Assembly: GCF_022049065.2 (NCBI RefSeq)
Contig: NZ_CP095744.1
Location: 1 to 64,000, forward strand
DNA from: Niallia sp. Man26
GTDB lineage: Bacteria; Bacillota; Bacilli; Bacillales; Cytobacillaceae
Direction of reading: 5' to 3'
Length of the DNA stretch: 64,000 nt
Shown: piece by piece, positions 47,693 to 56,858 of the stretch
How positions within the stretch are numbered: the first letter of the stretch is position 1
Layout of the letters: each line of letters starts with the position of its first letter
Position numbers and translations under genes: made by a program
Notes under the pieces: generated by a model
Database searches by the model: none
Told to the model about the DNA's origin: nothing
The model's input: the letters and a program-made list of their open reading frames with translations, nothing else

Positions 47693-48733
47693 ATGACAAC
47701 AGCTAAAGCGCGAGCAGTTGATGGTCCAGACAAACCGTTCAGAGCGGCAGAAATTAAGAGACGGGACCTTGATTTACATGATGTTTTAATTGAAATTAAA
47801 TATGCAGGTATATGTCACTCTGACATTCATACTGCCCACGGCGAATGGGGTCCTGTAAATTACCCTCTTGTTCCAGGTCATGAGATTGCTGGTATTGTTA
47901 CGGAAATCGGAGCGGAAGTAACAAAATATAAAGTAGGTGACCGCGTTGGAGTCGGGTGTATGGTTGATTCTTGCGGTGAGTGTGAAAACTGCCAAAAAGG
48001 AGAGGAACAATACTGCCTGAAAGGAAATATTCCTACTTATGCTGGTGTAGATAAATATGGCGAGCCTACACAAGGTGGCTATTCTACACATATCGTTGTA
48101 ATAGAAGATTTTGTTGTCCGAATTCCTGATAATATTGAATTAGATGTGGCAGCACCGCTGCTATGTGCAGGAATTACAACATATTCACCACTGAATCGCT
48201 GGAATGCTGGACCAGGTAAAAAAGTAGCCGTTGTTGGGTTAGGCGGACTTGGTCATATGGCTGTGAAAATTGCCCATGCGATGGGTGCTGAGGTTACTGT
48301 TTTATCTCAAACATTGAACAAAAAAGAAGACGGCTTACAATTTGGGGCAGCTGATTATTATGCTACTAGCGATCCAGCTACATTTGAGAAGCTTGCTGGA
48401 AAATTTGACCTTATTATCAATACAGTAAGTGCAAAGCTTGACCTTGATGCGTATTTCTCTTTGTTAACCCTTGATGGAACAATGGTGAATGTTGGCGCAC
48501 CTGGCGAGCCTTTGTCACTAAATGTGATGTCTTTAATCGGCCATCGCCGTTCATTTGCTGGTTCTATGATTGGCGGTATCCGAGAAACACAAGAAATGCT
48601 CGACTTCTGTGCGGAGCATAATATTGTTCCTAATATTGAAATTATCTCTGCAGATGAAATTGACGAAGCATATCAACGTGTTTTAGCTTCTGATGTAAAA
48701 TATCGATTCGTTATTGATACAAGCACCATGTGA
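47693..48733 (+). CDS. Zinc-dependent alcohol dehydrogenase (YahK/cinnamyl type)
   Basis: A 346-residue medium-chain dehydrogenase. The catalytic zinc site is [15 protein letters not shown] with [12 protein letters not shown], and the structural zinc is held by [15 protein letters not shown] (four cysteines). The Rossmann motif [13 protein letters not shown] lies near residue 185. It reduces aldehydes with NADPH or NADH. The RBS is AGGAGG. It is monocistronic with a terminator at 48745. Confidence 0.93.
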   Translation: MTTAKARAVDGPDKPFRAAEIKRRDLDLHDVLIEIKYAGICHSDIHTAHGEWGPVNYPLVPGHEIAGIVTEIGAEVTKYKVGDRVGVGCMVDSCGECENCQKGEEQYCLKGNIPTYAGVDKYGEPTQGGYSTHIVVIEDFVVRIPDNIELDVAAPLLCAGITTYSPLNRWNAGPGKKVAVVGLGGLGHMAVKIAHAMGAEVTVLSQTLNKKEDGLQFGAADYYATSDPATFEKLAGKFDLIINTVSAKLDLDAYFSLLTLDGTMVNVGAPGEPLSLNVMSLIGHRRSFAGSMIGGIRETQEMLDFCAEHNIVPNIEIISADEIDEAYQRVLASDVKYRFVIDTSTM

Positions 48734-48744
48734 TTTTGTGAGTG

Positions 48745-48772
48745 AAGGATGTCCCAAAGGGGCATCCTTTTT
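48745..48772 (+). terminator. Terminator of the alcohol dehydrogenase gene
   Basis: Stem AAGGATGTCCC / GGGGCATCCTT with one G-T pair and a three-base loop, then T residues. Confidence 0.85.
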
Positions 48773-48800
48773 AGCTGTTTACAAATTTTATCAGAAAGCT

Positions 48801-49690
48801 TTAAAATTTCGCTTGGATAGCTTTAATAAAGACATTAGCAGCTTCAGAAAAAACTTGATGCTTGCGCCACACAATATTTAAACCAGATTCAAGGTTAGGC
48901 TCTAGCGGTCTAAAGCATAAATTGCTATCACTCGATGTATTCACTATTTTATCAATAGTAACCGCATAACCAATCCCTTCATCCACCAAAATGGCGGCAT
49001 TATAGGCAAGATTATATGTTGTGACAATATTTAATTTATCAAAATCTTCACCGAACCAGTCTGCAAATTTATTTGTCGAGTATGTCTGTTTGATAGCCTG
49101 TCGTGAACATATTAAAGGCAGCTCCAAAAGTTCAGCTGCTCGTATTGCCGGTTTATCAGCGAGAGGACTGTCTTTGCGCATAACAACACCCCAAACGTCC
49201 TTAGCTGGGATATTCATATAGAGTTGTATTTGGATATATCTGCAGGTTCAATTAGGATGCCAAAATCGAGCAGCCCTTTGTCAAGCCGATCTGTAACATC
49301 GTCCTCGTTTCCGCTGTAAAGATGATAGCGTATATTAGGATACTTTAACTTTACGTCGTTAATTACACGGGCAATCCATCTCATCGCATCCGTTTCACCG
49401 CCGCCGATATAAACATCTCCGCTAATAGTTTCCTCCATTGAATGAAATTCCGATTCCAATTTATCGACCATGTTAACAATTTCTGCTGCTCTGTTTCGCA
49501 GCAAAATGCCTTCATCTGTAAGAATGATACTGTGACTGCTGCGAATAAACAATTTTTTTCCTAATTCCTTTTCCAAATCTTTCATTTGTCTTGATAAAGT
49601 CGGCTGTGTAACATGCAGCAGGTCTGCAGCAGCTGTGATATTACCAACCCTGGCAATTGCGAGGAAGTAGCGTAACACCCTTATTTCCAT
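48801..49690 (-). pseudogene. LysR family regulator, split by a frameshift
   Basis: The first part (49214-49690) holds the LysR helix-turn-helix (VGNITAAADLLHVTQPTLSRQMKDLE) and half of the effector domain, ending at SKYNSI and TGA. The second part (48801-49217) continues NIPAKDVWGVVMRKDSPLADKPAI. The two meet at ATGA, and removing one AT from the TCTATATGAAT stretch restores one frame. It is divergent from the MFS pump gene. It may be a true disruption, a sequencing error, or two coupled polypeptides. Confidence 0.8.
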
Positions 49691-49920
49691 CTGTATTCCC
49701 CCTTCATTATGTTTAAGTATACATGTATCCAGAAATGCTTAACAGGCATTTCTAGATATGAGATATAAGTATTGGTTATATGTGAAAATCGAAGCTAAAA
49801 TAAAAGCAAATGATTAAATCACATATGAAGGGAACATAAAAAAATGTCCGTAATTGCCAACAAAGTAGTCATCATTACGGGGTTTTGTGTTTTGAAATTC
49901 AGAAAGTTTGAGGTGTAATT

Positions 49921-51093
49921 TTGGTCAAGAATAATAAATTGCTTATCATGATATTAACCATCGGTGTATTTGGCATTATCAATACAGAAATGGGGGTTAT
50001 CGGAATATTGCCTGCTCTTGCTGATCACTTTAGTGTCAGTGTCTCAAAAGCAGGCCTGCTGGTTAGTCTCTTTGCCCTTGTTATCGCAGTTTCTGGGCCG
50101 ACAATGCCATTATTTTTTTCAGGCTTAGACCGAAAAAAAGTAATGCTACTTGTGCTTGGAGTTTTCATTATCGGTAACATTGTGTCCATCTTTACTACTA
50201 ATTTTACCATTGCATTAGCTGCTAGAGTTGTACCTGCGCTGTTCCATCCTATTTATTGTTCATTAGCGTTTTCGGTAGCAGGTGCTTCGGTCCGTAAAGA
50301 AGAAGCACCTAAAGCTGTTGCTAAAGTATTCATAGGAGTATCTGCCGGAATGGTCATTGGTGTGCCAGTCGCAAGCTTTATCGCTGGCAGTATGTCATTA
50401 CAATTGGCGATGTCGTTCTTTGCTGCAGTGAATATAGTCGCGTTTATTGCGACATATTTATTCGTGCCAAGCATGCCTGTTAAAGAAAAGCTTTCATACG
50501 GCTCACAGTTAGCCATCTTGAAAAAGCTGATTACTTGGCAGTCTATCATTGCAGTCGTTTTCCTTAACTCTGCAATATTTGGTGTATACAGTTATCTTGC
50601 TGAATATTTAACATCAGTAACATCCATGTCTTCTGCCTCGATTACTATTATGCTGACTGTATTCGGTGCAGCCAATATTATTGGAAATATAACAGCAGGA
50701 AAGCTGTTGACGAATAATGCTCGAAGAACGGTCATCGCATTTCCGTTTTTATTAGGAGCTGTTTATATGGTGTTGTTCCTATTTGGTCATTTCTCCATCC
50801 CAATGGCAATCATAACGTTTATTTGGGGAATTCTAGCTGGGGTGGGCGGCAATATCAATCAATATTGGATCATGTCCTCTTCACCAGAAGCTCCAGACTT
50901 TGCTAATGGATTATTTATTTCAGCTTGTAATTTAGGTACAACGATTGGCGCTGCTGCTGGCGGATTATTTATAGCTCAATTAGGAATTCAATATGTAGTC
51001 TTAGTAGGTTTTATATCATTAATTTTCGGGACCATCTCAATCTTGCTAAGAAACTATAAATATCGTTCTAGAACTAATCAGCTTGCTGGTTAA
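49921..51093 (+). CDS. MFS transporter, DHA1 type
   Basis: A 390-residue permease with 12 predicted membrane helices. N-terminal TEMGVIGILPALADHFSVSVSKAGLL and the following SLFALVIAVSGP region resemble the arabinose-efflux/drug-H+ antiporter group. The TTG start has GAGGTG seven bases upstream. The frameshifted LysR-type gene is divergent from it and would be its regulator; the shared region has about 230 bases. The substrate is unknown. Confidence 0.92.
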   Translation: MVKNNKLLIMILTIGVFGIINTEMGVIGILPALADHFSVSVSKAGLLVSLFALVIAVSGPTMPLFFSGLDRKKVMLLVLGVFIIGNIVSIFTTNFTIALAARVVPALFHPIYCSLAFSVAGASVRKEEAPKAVAKVFIGVSAGMVIGVPVASFIAGSMSLQLAMSFFAAVNIVAFIATYLFVPSMPVKEKLSYGSQLAILKKLITWQSIIAVVFLNSAIFGVYSYLAEYLTSVTSMSSASITIMLTVFGAANIIGNITAGKLLTNNARRTVIAFPFLLGAVYMVLFLFGHFSIPMAIITFIWGILAGVGGNINQYWIMSSSPEAPDFANGLFISACNLGTTIGAAAGGLFIAQLGIQYVVLVGFISLIFGTISILLRNYKYRSRTNQLAG

Positions 51094-51131
51094 TATCTAA
51101 CAAGCACTATAAATGGGCAGGTGGAAAGCAT

Positions 51132-51398
51132 TTGTTAATAACAAGGATTACAGTGGAAGTAAATCGGCTTCAAGCGCGAAATGCTGCCCTTTTTGTGGCA
51201 ATAGCTCAGACCTTTCGCAGCGAAATAATCCTGACTAAAAAAGGAAGGTCCGCCAATGGCAAAAATATAATGAAAGTGATGGACTTATCTGTAGCAGAAG
51301 GTGATAAAGTTACCTTATTTGTAAATGGGGAAGATGAGCAGGCTGCCATTAGCAAGCTTAAGTATTGTCTAGTAGAAGAAATAAATGCCGAAATCTGA
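51132..51398 (+). CDS. HPr/Crh-like protein lacking both phosphorylation sites
   Basis: An 88-residue HPr-fold protein. The segment equivalent to the HPr active site reads RLQARNAALFV: Gln14 replaces the phospho-histidine His15, as in Crh, and Asn17 replaces the proline two residues after it. The regulatory-serine region reads NGKNIMKVM: Asn45 stands where Ser46 is. The late GEDEQAAISKL is normal. So neither EI nor HPr kinase could modify it as usual. The TTG start has AGGTGG upstream. It may be a scaffolding or decoy partner of CcpA, or a decayed paralog. Confidence 0.88.
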   Translation: MLITRITVEVNRLQARNAALFVAIAQTFRSEIILTKKGRSANGKNIMKVMDLSVAEGDKVTLFVNGEDEQAAISKLKYCLVEEINAEI

Positions 51399-51401
51399 TT
51401 T

Positions 51402-51454
51402 CCAAAATGAAAAAGAAGTTAATCTCATTTAGATATAACTTCTTTTTTCATTGG
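51402..51454. terminator. Bidirectional terminator
   Basis: A long imperfect stem pairing AAAAGAAGTTA with TAACTTCTTTT plus outer pairs, overlapping the end of the convergent membrane-protein gene. Confidence 0.75.
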
Positions 51455-51908
51455 AAAACTTAAGCAGTATGTATCTAATAATAAAACCAATAACAACCCC
51501 AGGAATTACAAACATCATTGGCAAAAAAACAGGGTCGAGTGACTGGCCAAATAAAGTAATCTTACTAGAATAAATTAAGCCGAGTGTAACGAAAGCAGCC
51601 GCAGATAAAAAGGGAAGAAAAGACAATTGTTCATCAGCAGGCATCTCGTATTGATATGCATCCCACATAGCGAAGAAATATAAACAAGCATAAAATAATA
51701 ACCATTCATAATTGATTACTTCTTCTGCTTTAGAGAATTCCCCTAAATAGCTGTACATAATGGAAGTATTAAAATGACTATATACGTTTATAAGAATCTC
51801 TGTTAGTACAAATAATGTACCTTTAAAGAAATGTCCAGTTAATAATTGGCTGAAACCTGGTAACGCAATACTCCACATAATCGCCTGGAATTTACCGATT
51901 TTCTTCAT
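51429..51908 (-). CDS. Membrane protein of unknown function
   Basis: A 159-residue protein with four to five membrane helices. The N-terminal stretch ALPGFSQLLTGHFFKGTLFVLTEI resembles the start of TM2-like small membrane proteins (PGxGQxxxG plus FxxGxxF pattern). No enzyme motif is visible. RBS AAAGGAGGG. It is a single gene between terminators. Confidence 0.78.
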   Translation of the reverse strand: MKKIGKFQAIMWSIALPGFSQLLTGHFFKGTLFVLTEILINVYSHFNTSIMYSYLGEFSKAEEVINYEWLLFYACLYFFAMWDAYQYEMPADEQLSFLPFLSAAAFVTLGLIYSSKITLFGQSLDPVFLPMMFVIPGVVIGFIIRYILLKFSNEKRSYI

Positions 51909-51997
51909 ATAAACCCTCCTTTACTATAGTTTGGATAGAAAGACAGTGGTTATTCCAGTTATTTGTATAAATTAGCAAAATTTGTTCATTGTTCCTT

Positions 51998-53062
51998 TTA
52001 TAAAAGTTGCGGAGCTTCCCAAATAATATAGTTCTTTAATTCATCCTGAAGAGCAGTCCAATCCAATACTTCTTCCATGTGGAAAACACCTGTACAGGAA
52101 TTGTTTTCACACATATAGCAAGCAGCCCATACGGTTACCAATGCAGTTATTTTTGCTTCTTCTTTCCCATAAAGCTCTGTTTCTAACACGATTGGCTTCC
52201 CTGATTTACGTCCGGTAACGGTAATTTTTACACAAAACATCGGCTTTCCAATTGAAATTCTAGTTAACAATTTTGTAGACAAGCGAATAGGCAGGAAACG
52301 AAGCAGTCCAATTGCTTTCAAAAAGGCTAAAGCACCAGTTGCAAAGCGTGAATCAAAACAAAGATAAGTGGTGACATCATCAACTGCTATTGTATGATGC
52401 AAAACATGTTGATCTGCAAAATCAAAATGATAAGCGTTTCGCCAGCCAAGCTGTTCACCAAAATAGGCAGACTTCATGCCGCCAAAGCTTTTCAACTTCA
52501 CCTGTTTACCTTTTATCCATTTATAATAGTCCGTTTTTGCTTGCCGTATTGTCCAATCAATGGCAGCAAGCCCATGTGTATCTCCTAACCCGAGCATTAA
52601 GAAAATATCCACTGCGTCTGTATGGTCGACTTTTTCTGCCATCCAACTAGCCAGTAGATTCGTTATTCCCGGATTTAACCCGACACTGAGCATCGCTGCA
52701 GAATTGGAGTTAACTGCTAAATCATGGAGCTGTTCCACTTCAGCTAAAAACCGGTATGATGCAGAAATATCGATATAATCAATCCCTGCTTGAAGACAGG
52801 TGGTAGCAAATAGAGCATTTTCTTGTTCCAGACAAACAATGACGAGTTTTACACTCGCCAGTAAGGATGCAGGAACAGCTTTATTGATATCTAGTAACAG
52901 CGGCAATACCTTTCCATTTATTGATGCAGAAAACGTTTCCGCTTTCTCCATGCTTCTGCCAGCAGCATACACATAGCCGGGATAAATTTCTCCTAACTTA
53001 CTGCATATCAATCTTCCTACATGTCCATAACCACCAACGATAACAATATCTTTCCTTTCCAA
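51998..53062 (-). CDS. Saccharopine dehydrogenase-like NAD(P)-binding protein
   Basis: A 354-residue protein with an N-terminal Rossmann fold (IVIVGGYGHVGRLICSKLG) and the saccharopine dehydrogenase family plan, including DYIDISASYRFL and NPGITNLLASWMAEK. Members act on varied substrates, from lysine pathway intermediates to unknown ones. The TTG at 53062 fits AAGGTGTGG better than a GTG nine bases upstream, which would lie inside that RBS. Substrate unknown. Confidence 0.85.
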   Translation of the reverse strand: MERKDIVIVGGYGHVGRLICSKLGEIYPGYVYAAGRSMEKAETFSASINGKVLPLLLDINKAVPASLLASVKLVIVCLEQENALFATTCLQAGIDYIDISASYRFLAEVEQLHDLAVNSNSAAMLSVGLNPGITNLLASWMAEKVDHTDAVDIFLMLGLGDTHGLAAIDWTIRQAKTDYYKWIKGKQVKLKSFGGMKSAYFGEQLGWRNAYHFDFADQHVLHHTIAVDDVTTYLCFDSRFATGALAFLKAIGLLRFLPIRLSTKLLTRISIGKPMFCVKITVTGRKSGKPIVLETELYGKEEAKITALVTVWAACYMCENNSCTGVFHMEEVLDWTALQDELKNYIIWEAPQLL

Positions 53063-53124
53063 AAAAACCACACCTTTCTAAATTTCCATAACTATAGGAA
53101 CAGTGTATAGAAAGGTAAGTTAAG

Positions 53125-53152
53125 AAAATATCCCAGAATCATGGGATATTTT
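53125..53152. terminator. Terminator
   Basis: An 11-bp stem (AAAATATCCCA / TGGGATATTTT) with T runs. It would end the CBO0543-like gene transcript on the minus strand. Confidence 0.82.
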
Positions 53153-53303
53153 TTATTTATGGAAAAGTGTGGAAGTGTTAATATGTGCTTAGTAGGTTTT
53201 TGTTGAAAGAGGTGAAGTTAGTGGAATTATCGGGAGGTCAAGTAGTTAACTTTATTAGTACTATTAAGAGCAATCTCTATAAAGTAAGCGCCCTCCCTTT
53301 CCA

Positions 53304-53818
53304 TTACTTAGGAAGGGGAGGCTGAAATATAAACCATAGCGAGCTTATGCTTAATAAGGATAATAGCCAAGCGACCCAAGGTTTCCATTTATGTACAGCT
53401 AATAAAGAAAAAGTAATGATGTAATCAAAAAGGACCAGCCAAGAGTCCAGCCGTAATGATGGAAAATACTTTTATTCACATAAGCAATTATTTCAATACT
53501 TTCAAAAATCACAGCCCATAATATAATCCAACCAATTCTATGAAAGAAAGAAGAAGGAAATCGTCCTAAGAACACAACAATAACAGACGGATAAATAAAA
53601 AATGCGATTGCGGTGCTAATTAATGTGTGGGTAGGGAGAATAAAGTGATCAACCCAGACAGGGTGAAACTCCCACACTCTAAAATCATGAAGTAGGGAAG
53701 CGTACAGCAAATCACCAATTATCCAAAATAATAATGTCGAATACCATTCATTAAAACGTCTCCAAACACCAAAAAATAAACTAATGAAGATAAAAAATAC
53801 AACAAACATTGTTTGCAT
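53304..53818 (-). pseudogene. CBO0543 family membrane protein, frameshifted near its C-terminus
   Basis: A membrane protein with WVDHFILPTHTLISTAIAFF and GWTLGWSFL, as in the CBO0543 family. The open frame stops at 53399 (LLFLY). In another frame the sequence continues with SLLAVHKWKPWVAWLLSLLS and stops at 53304, the expected C-terminus. Adding one T to the run of five before CTTTATTAG would join them, so a 1-base slip in a homopolymer explains the break; it may be real or an assembly error. Confidence 0.8.
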
Positions 53819-53934
53819 AATTGCATAAAAACCCCTAAGTAAATGTATTTTGTATTTATTTTCAGCTTACAGAAATATTATTATGCAATATTTGGATTAC
53901 AGCTTTTTAAATCGATTGTTAGGGGGGGCTTTTT

Positions 53935-54351
53935 TTGAAAAAGAGTAACTGTTTTTTCATAAGTCTTGGTTTATTAGTAATTTTGTTGAGCGGCTGTTTA
54001 AGTAATGACAGATATTATATAGTCGTTGAAAAACGTGCAGGAGAAAATGCTGATTACAAGGAATTCAAAAAGATCACTAAACAAAAGCAGATTGAAAGAG
54101 TGAATCAGATTGTAGGCGGATTAGAATGGAATAACGGAAGTATAGATATACGCCCAGCAGATTACAGATACAGTGCGCAGTCTGATGATTCTGACACAGA
54201 AATTAAATCATTAAGCTATGATATTTGGCTAAATGACGAGAAAGATAAAGTAGAATTTATTGTCCCATCTTCTGAAAACCAATATATGCAACTAAACAGC
54301 GACGATAAAAGGTCGGCAGAACTGTTTGAAATACTTATAGAGGAGAAATAA
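53935..54351 (+). CDS. Putative lipoprotein, unknown function
   Basis: A 138-residue protein. The lipobox ILLSGC puts the acylated cysteine at residue 21, so it should be anchored outside the membrane. The mature part is charged and has no known domain. TTG start with AGGGGGGG upstream. It lies 37 bases before the alpha/beta-hydrolase gene and may be co-transcribed. Confidence 0.78.
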   Translation: MKKSNCFFISLGLLVILLSGCLSNDRYYIVVEKRAGENADYKEFKKITKQKQIERVNQIVGGLEWNNGSIDIRPADYRYSAQSDDSDTEIKSLSYDIWLNDEKDKVEFIVPSSENQYMQLNSDDKRSAELFEILIEEK

Positions 54352-54388
54352 ATAAAAGACACAACGGCATAAAAGGAGAAGAATAATC

Positions 54389-54931
54389 TTGGATAAACTA
54401 TATTTGATAGATGGATTCGGCGGCTCACCTGATATAAATTGGCTTGCTGATATTAAACAAAACTTTAAAGATTTTTTAGAGATACTAGTAGTGGAATACA
54501 CGACTGTCTCAGTTGCAGATGTAAAACAATGGGACAGTGACTTAGACCGAGCTGTCAGCAATGCGCAAGATGCGTATTTTGTATGTCATAGTTTAGGTTG
54601 TGTTACTTTTTTAAGATTTCTTCTTCGTCATCATATACAGATAAAGGGAGCGGTGTTTGTATCAGGATTTGCACAAGCAATTAAAGATTTTCCACAATTC
54701 GATAATTATATGGATAACTTAGATTTAAACAAAATCACGCATTTATTAGGAAAGTCTTTTATAATATCCTCTAGAACAGATCAGATAATTGATTGGCAGA
54801 TAACGAATGTGTTAGCAGAAAAATTAGGGATTCCATTTATTTTATTGCCTGATGGAGGGCATTTTACTTCAGGTGAGGGTGTAATTGAAATGAATTGTGT
54901 TAAGGATATCATTCGTTCTCAGTGGCTTTGA
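54389..54931 (+). CDS. RBBP9/YdeN-type alpha/beta hydrolase
   Basis: A 180-residue small serine hydrolase. The catalytic triad is Ser68 in CHSLGC, Asp131 in SSRTDQII and His158 in GGHFTSGEG. The GFGGSP stretch near the N-terminus would help form the oxyanion hole. Members act on unknown esters or peptides. TTG start with AAAGGAGAAG upstream. Confidence 0.9.
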   Translation: MDKLYLIDGFGGSPDINWLADIKQNFKDFLEILVVEYTTVSVADVKQWDSDLDRAVSNAQDAYFVCHSLGCVTFLRFLLRHHIQIKGAVFVSGFAQAIKDFPQFDNYMDNLDLNKITHLLGKSFIISSRTDQIIDWQITNVLAEKLGIPFILLPDGGHFTSGEGVIEMNCVKDIIRSQWL

Positions 54932-54941
54932 TAGACATTAA

Positions 54942-54972
54942 AAAGGAGACTGCAAAAAATGCAGTCTCCTTT
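54942..54972. terminator. Bidirectional terminator
   Basis: A 13-bp stem (AAAGGAGACTGCA / TGCAGTCTCCTTT) between convergent genes. Confidence 0.87.
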
Positions 54973-55894
54973 AAAATGTTTCATAAACAATATCTCCAGT
55001 TCTAGAAATATCATAATCTCTTAAAAGTTGTATTTCATCCCGAAAGTGGGCAGAGTTTAAAATATCTTTTATTGTCTGGATTAACGGTTCATTTTCAGGA
55101 GTTTTTAACATAACTAAATCGTAGCTTTCTGATATTAACGGTACAAAGTCGATTCCGACCATTTTTGCGGCTTTTTCAATTCCAACCCCAACATCAGCCA
55201 TTCCATTTGCAACAGCTGTTGCTACACTATAATGGTTCGATTCTTCCTTATCATATCCATTTACCTCACTTGAAAGGATATTGTTTATTCTGAGCTGTTC
55301 ATCAAGGAGAATTCGTGCTCCTGAACCTTTCTCACGATTGACGATTTTTATGTTTTTTCGCTGTAAATCTGTCCAAGCAGTCAAGCTTAACGGATTGCCC
55401 TTTTGAACATAAAAGCCTGCTTTTCTTGATAAGAGATTAAGTAAAATAAGGGGGCGTCCGACTAATATTTTTTTTAAATAAGGAACATTATAGTCTCCAG
55501 TATCTCCGTCAAACATATGTAAACTAACAATATCTCCTTTGCCATTGTACATGGAAATCAGGCTGTTTAAGCTTCCCGTGTAGGAACGCAATGCTTGATA
55601 AGATGAGTGTTTCTCCATATATTTACTCAGAATATCAAGAACCATGTCTTGTCCGCTTATTACAATGGTTTTCGCATCAGTTTCGCCTTTCGGTACAGTT
55701 ACAGAAAGGTTCGAAGTTTGTTTTGTTTTATGGTTATTTATATAAACATCTAAATCTCTTGAATCAATCCTCATCTGCCTCCCAACACGGAAAACTGGGA
55801 TATCTCCTTTTTTAACCATATCATATAAGGTAAGCTTGGAAACTTTTAATAGTTGAGATACCTCTTCAATCGTATAAGAAAATTCTTTTGACAT
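54971..55894 (-). CDS. HTH and PBP-like domain regulator of molybdate uptake (YvgK type)
   Basis: A 307-residue regulator. An excisionase-type helix-turn-helix (YTIEEVSQLLKVSKLTLYDMVKKGDIPVFRVG, residues 6-50) is followed by a periplasmic-binding-protein-like domain (about 90-305). Proteins of this build, such as B. subtilis YvgK next to yvgLM, are thought to sense molybdate or tungstate. The start at 55894 has GGAGGGG upstream. It is divergent from modAB with a long palindrome between. Confidence 0.88.
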   Translation of the reverse strand: MSKEFSYTIEEVSQLLKVSKLTLYDMVKKGDIPVFRVGRQMRIDSRDLDVYINNHKTKQTSNLSVTVPKGETDAKTIVISGQDMVLDILSKYMEKHSSYQALRSYTGSLNSLISMYNGKGDIVSLHMFDGDTGDYNVPYLKKILVGRPLILLNLLSRKAGFYVQKGNPLSLTAWTDLQRKNIKIVNREKGSGARILLDEQLRINNILSSEVNGYDKEESNHYSVATAVANGMADVGVGIEKAAKMVGIDFVPLISESYDLVMLKTPENEPLIQTIKDILNSAHFRDEIQLLRDYDISRTGDIVYETF

Positions 55895-55994
55895 TGTGCA
55901 CCCCTCCATTAATATTTTAACGTAATCGTTAAAAAAATAATTAAGTAAATAAAAATTTATAAAAGTTTTCACAATTTTCGATTTAGCAATTAGT

Positions 55995-56028
55995 TATAAT
56001 TAGTTATAATCAATTATAACTAATTATA
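55995..56028. promoter_or_regulatory. Large palindromic operator between the regulator and modA
   Basis: Two 16-bp perfect arms (TATAATTAGTTATAAT / ATTATAACTAATTATA) flank a two-base centre, 16 bases before the modA ATG. The half-site includes TTATAACTAATT, reminiscent of ModE-type sites, and would block modAB transcription. Confidence 0.75.
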
Positions 56029-56043
56029 AGAAGGGGATAAAAA

Positions 56044-56853
56044 ATGAAGAATTACTATCGTTCCGTATTAAGTGTGCTTTTATTATTGATTATCCTTAGC
56101 GGGTGTTCAGCAAACGACAAAACGACTGCAGAAAATAGTAATAAACAAGATGCTAGTCAAGATAAAGTGGAATTGACGGTCTCTGCTGCTGCGAGTTTGC
56201 AAGATGCTTTGACTGATATTAAAGCAGACTTTGAAAAGGAAAATCCAAACATAATCCTCCATTTTAATTTTGGCGGATCAGGAGCATTGCAGCAGCAAAT
56301 CTCCCAAGGAGCACCTGTTGACGTATTTGTCTCGGCAGCAGAAGATAAATTTCAGATTTTGGTGGATGATGGACTTATTGAAAAGAGTGACAGTACAGAT
56401 TTAGTTGGAAATGAACTTGTATTGGTAGTCCCTAGAGATTCGGATAAAGGGATTAAGAGCTTTGAAGATTTAACAAAGACAGGTAAGATAGCTCTTGGTA
56501 CGCCTGAATCTGTGCCTGCAGGACAATACGGTAAGGATACATTAGAAAGTTTAAATCTTTGGACTAAGTTAGAGGATAAAGTGATTTACGCCAAAGATGT
56601 GCGCCAAGTACTTACATATGTTGAAACAAATAATGTGGACGCCGGGATTGTATATAAAACAGATGCATTAACTTCCGATAAAGTGGAAATAGCTGCAACT
56701 GCAGAGGAAAGTAGCCATGATCCGATTATTTATCCAGCAGGGGTGATCAAAAATAGTACTTACTATGCAGAAGCAAAGACCTTCTATGACTATTTGCAAG
56801 GTGTTAATTCCTTAAAAATATTAGAACAATATGGTTTTAAAGGGATGAAGTAA
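56044..56853 (+). CDS. modA: Molybdate ABC transporter binding lipoprotein
   Basis: A 269-residue lipoprotein with lipobox ILSGC (Cys21). The ModA fold begins ELTVSAAASLQDALTDIK and contains LHFNFGGSGALQQQISQGAPVDVFVSAA, whose serines bind the oxyanion; ALGTPESVPAGQYGKDTL follows. It delivers molybdate (or tungstate) to ModB. RBS AAGGGG. The palindromic operator lies directly upstream. Confidence 0.95.
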   Translation: MKNYYRSVLSVLLLLIILSGCSANDKTTAENSNKQDASQDKVELTVSAAASLQDALTDIKADFEKENPNIILHFNFGGSGALQQQISQGAPVDVFVSAAEDKFQILVDDGLIEKSDSTDLVGNELVLVVPRDSDKGIKSFEDLTKTGKIALGTPESVPAGQYGKDTLESLNLWTKLEDKVIYAKDVRQVLTYVETNNVDAGIVYKTDALTSDKVEIAATAEESSHDPIIYPAGVIKNSTYYAEAKTFYDYLQGVNSLKILEQYGFKGMK

Positions 56854-56858
56854 AAAAG

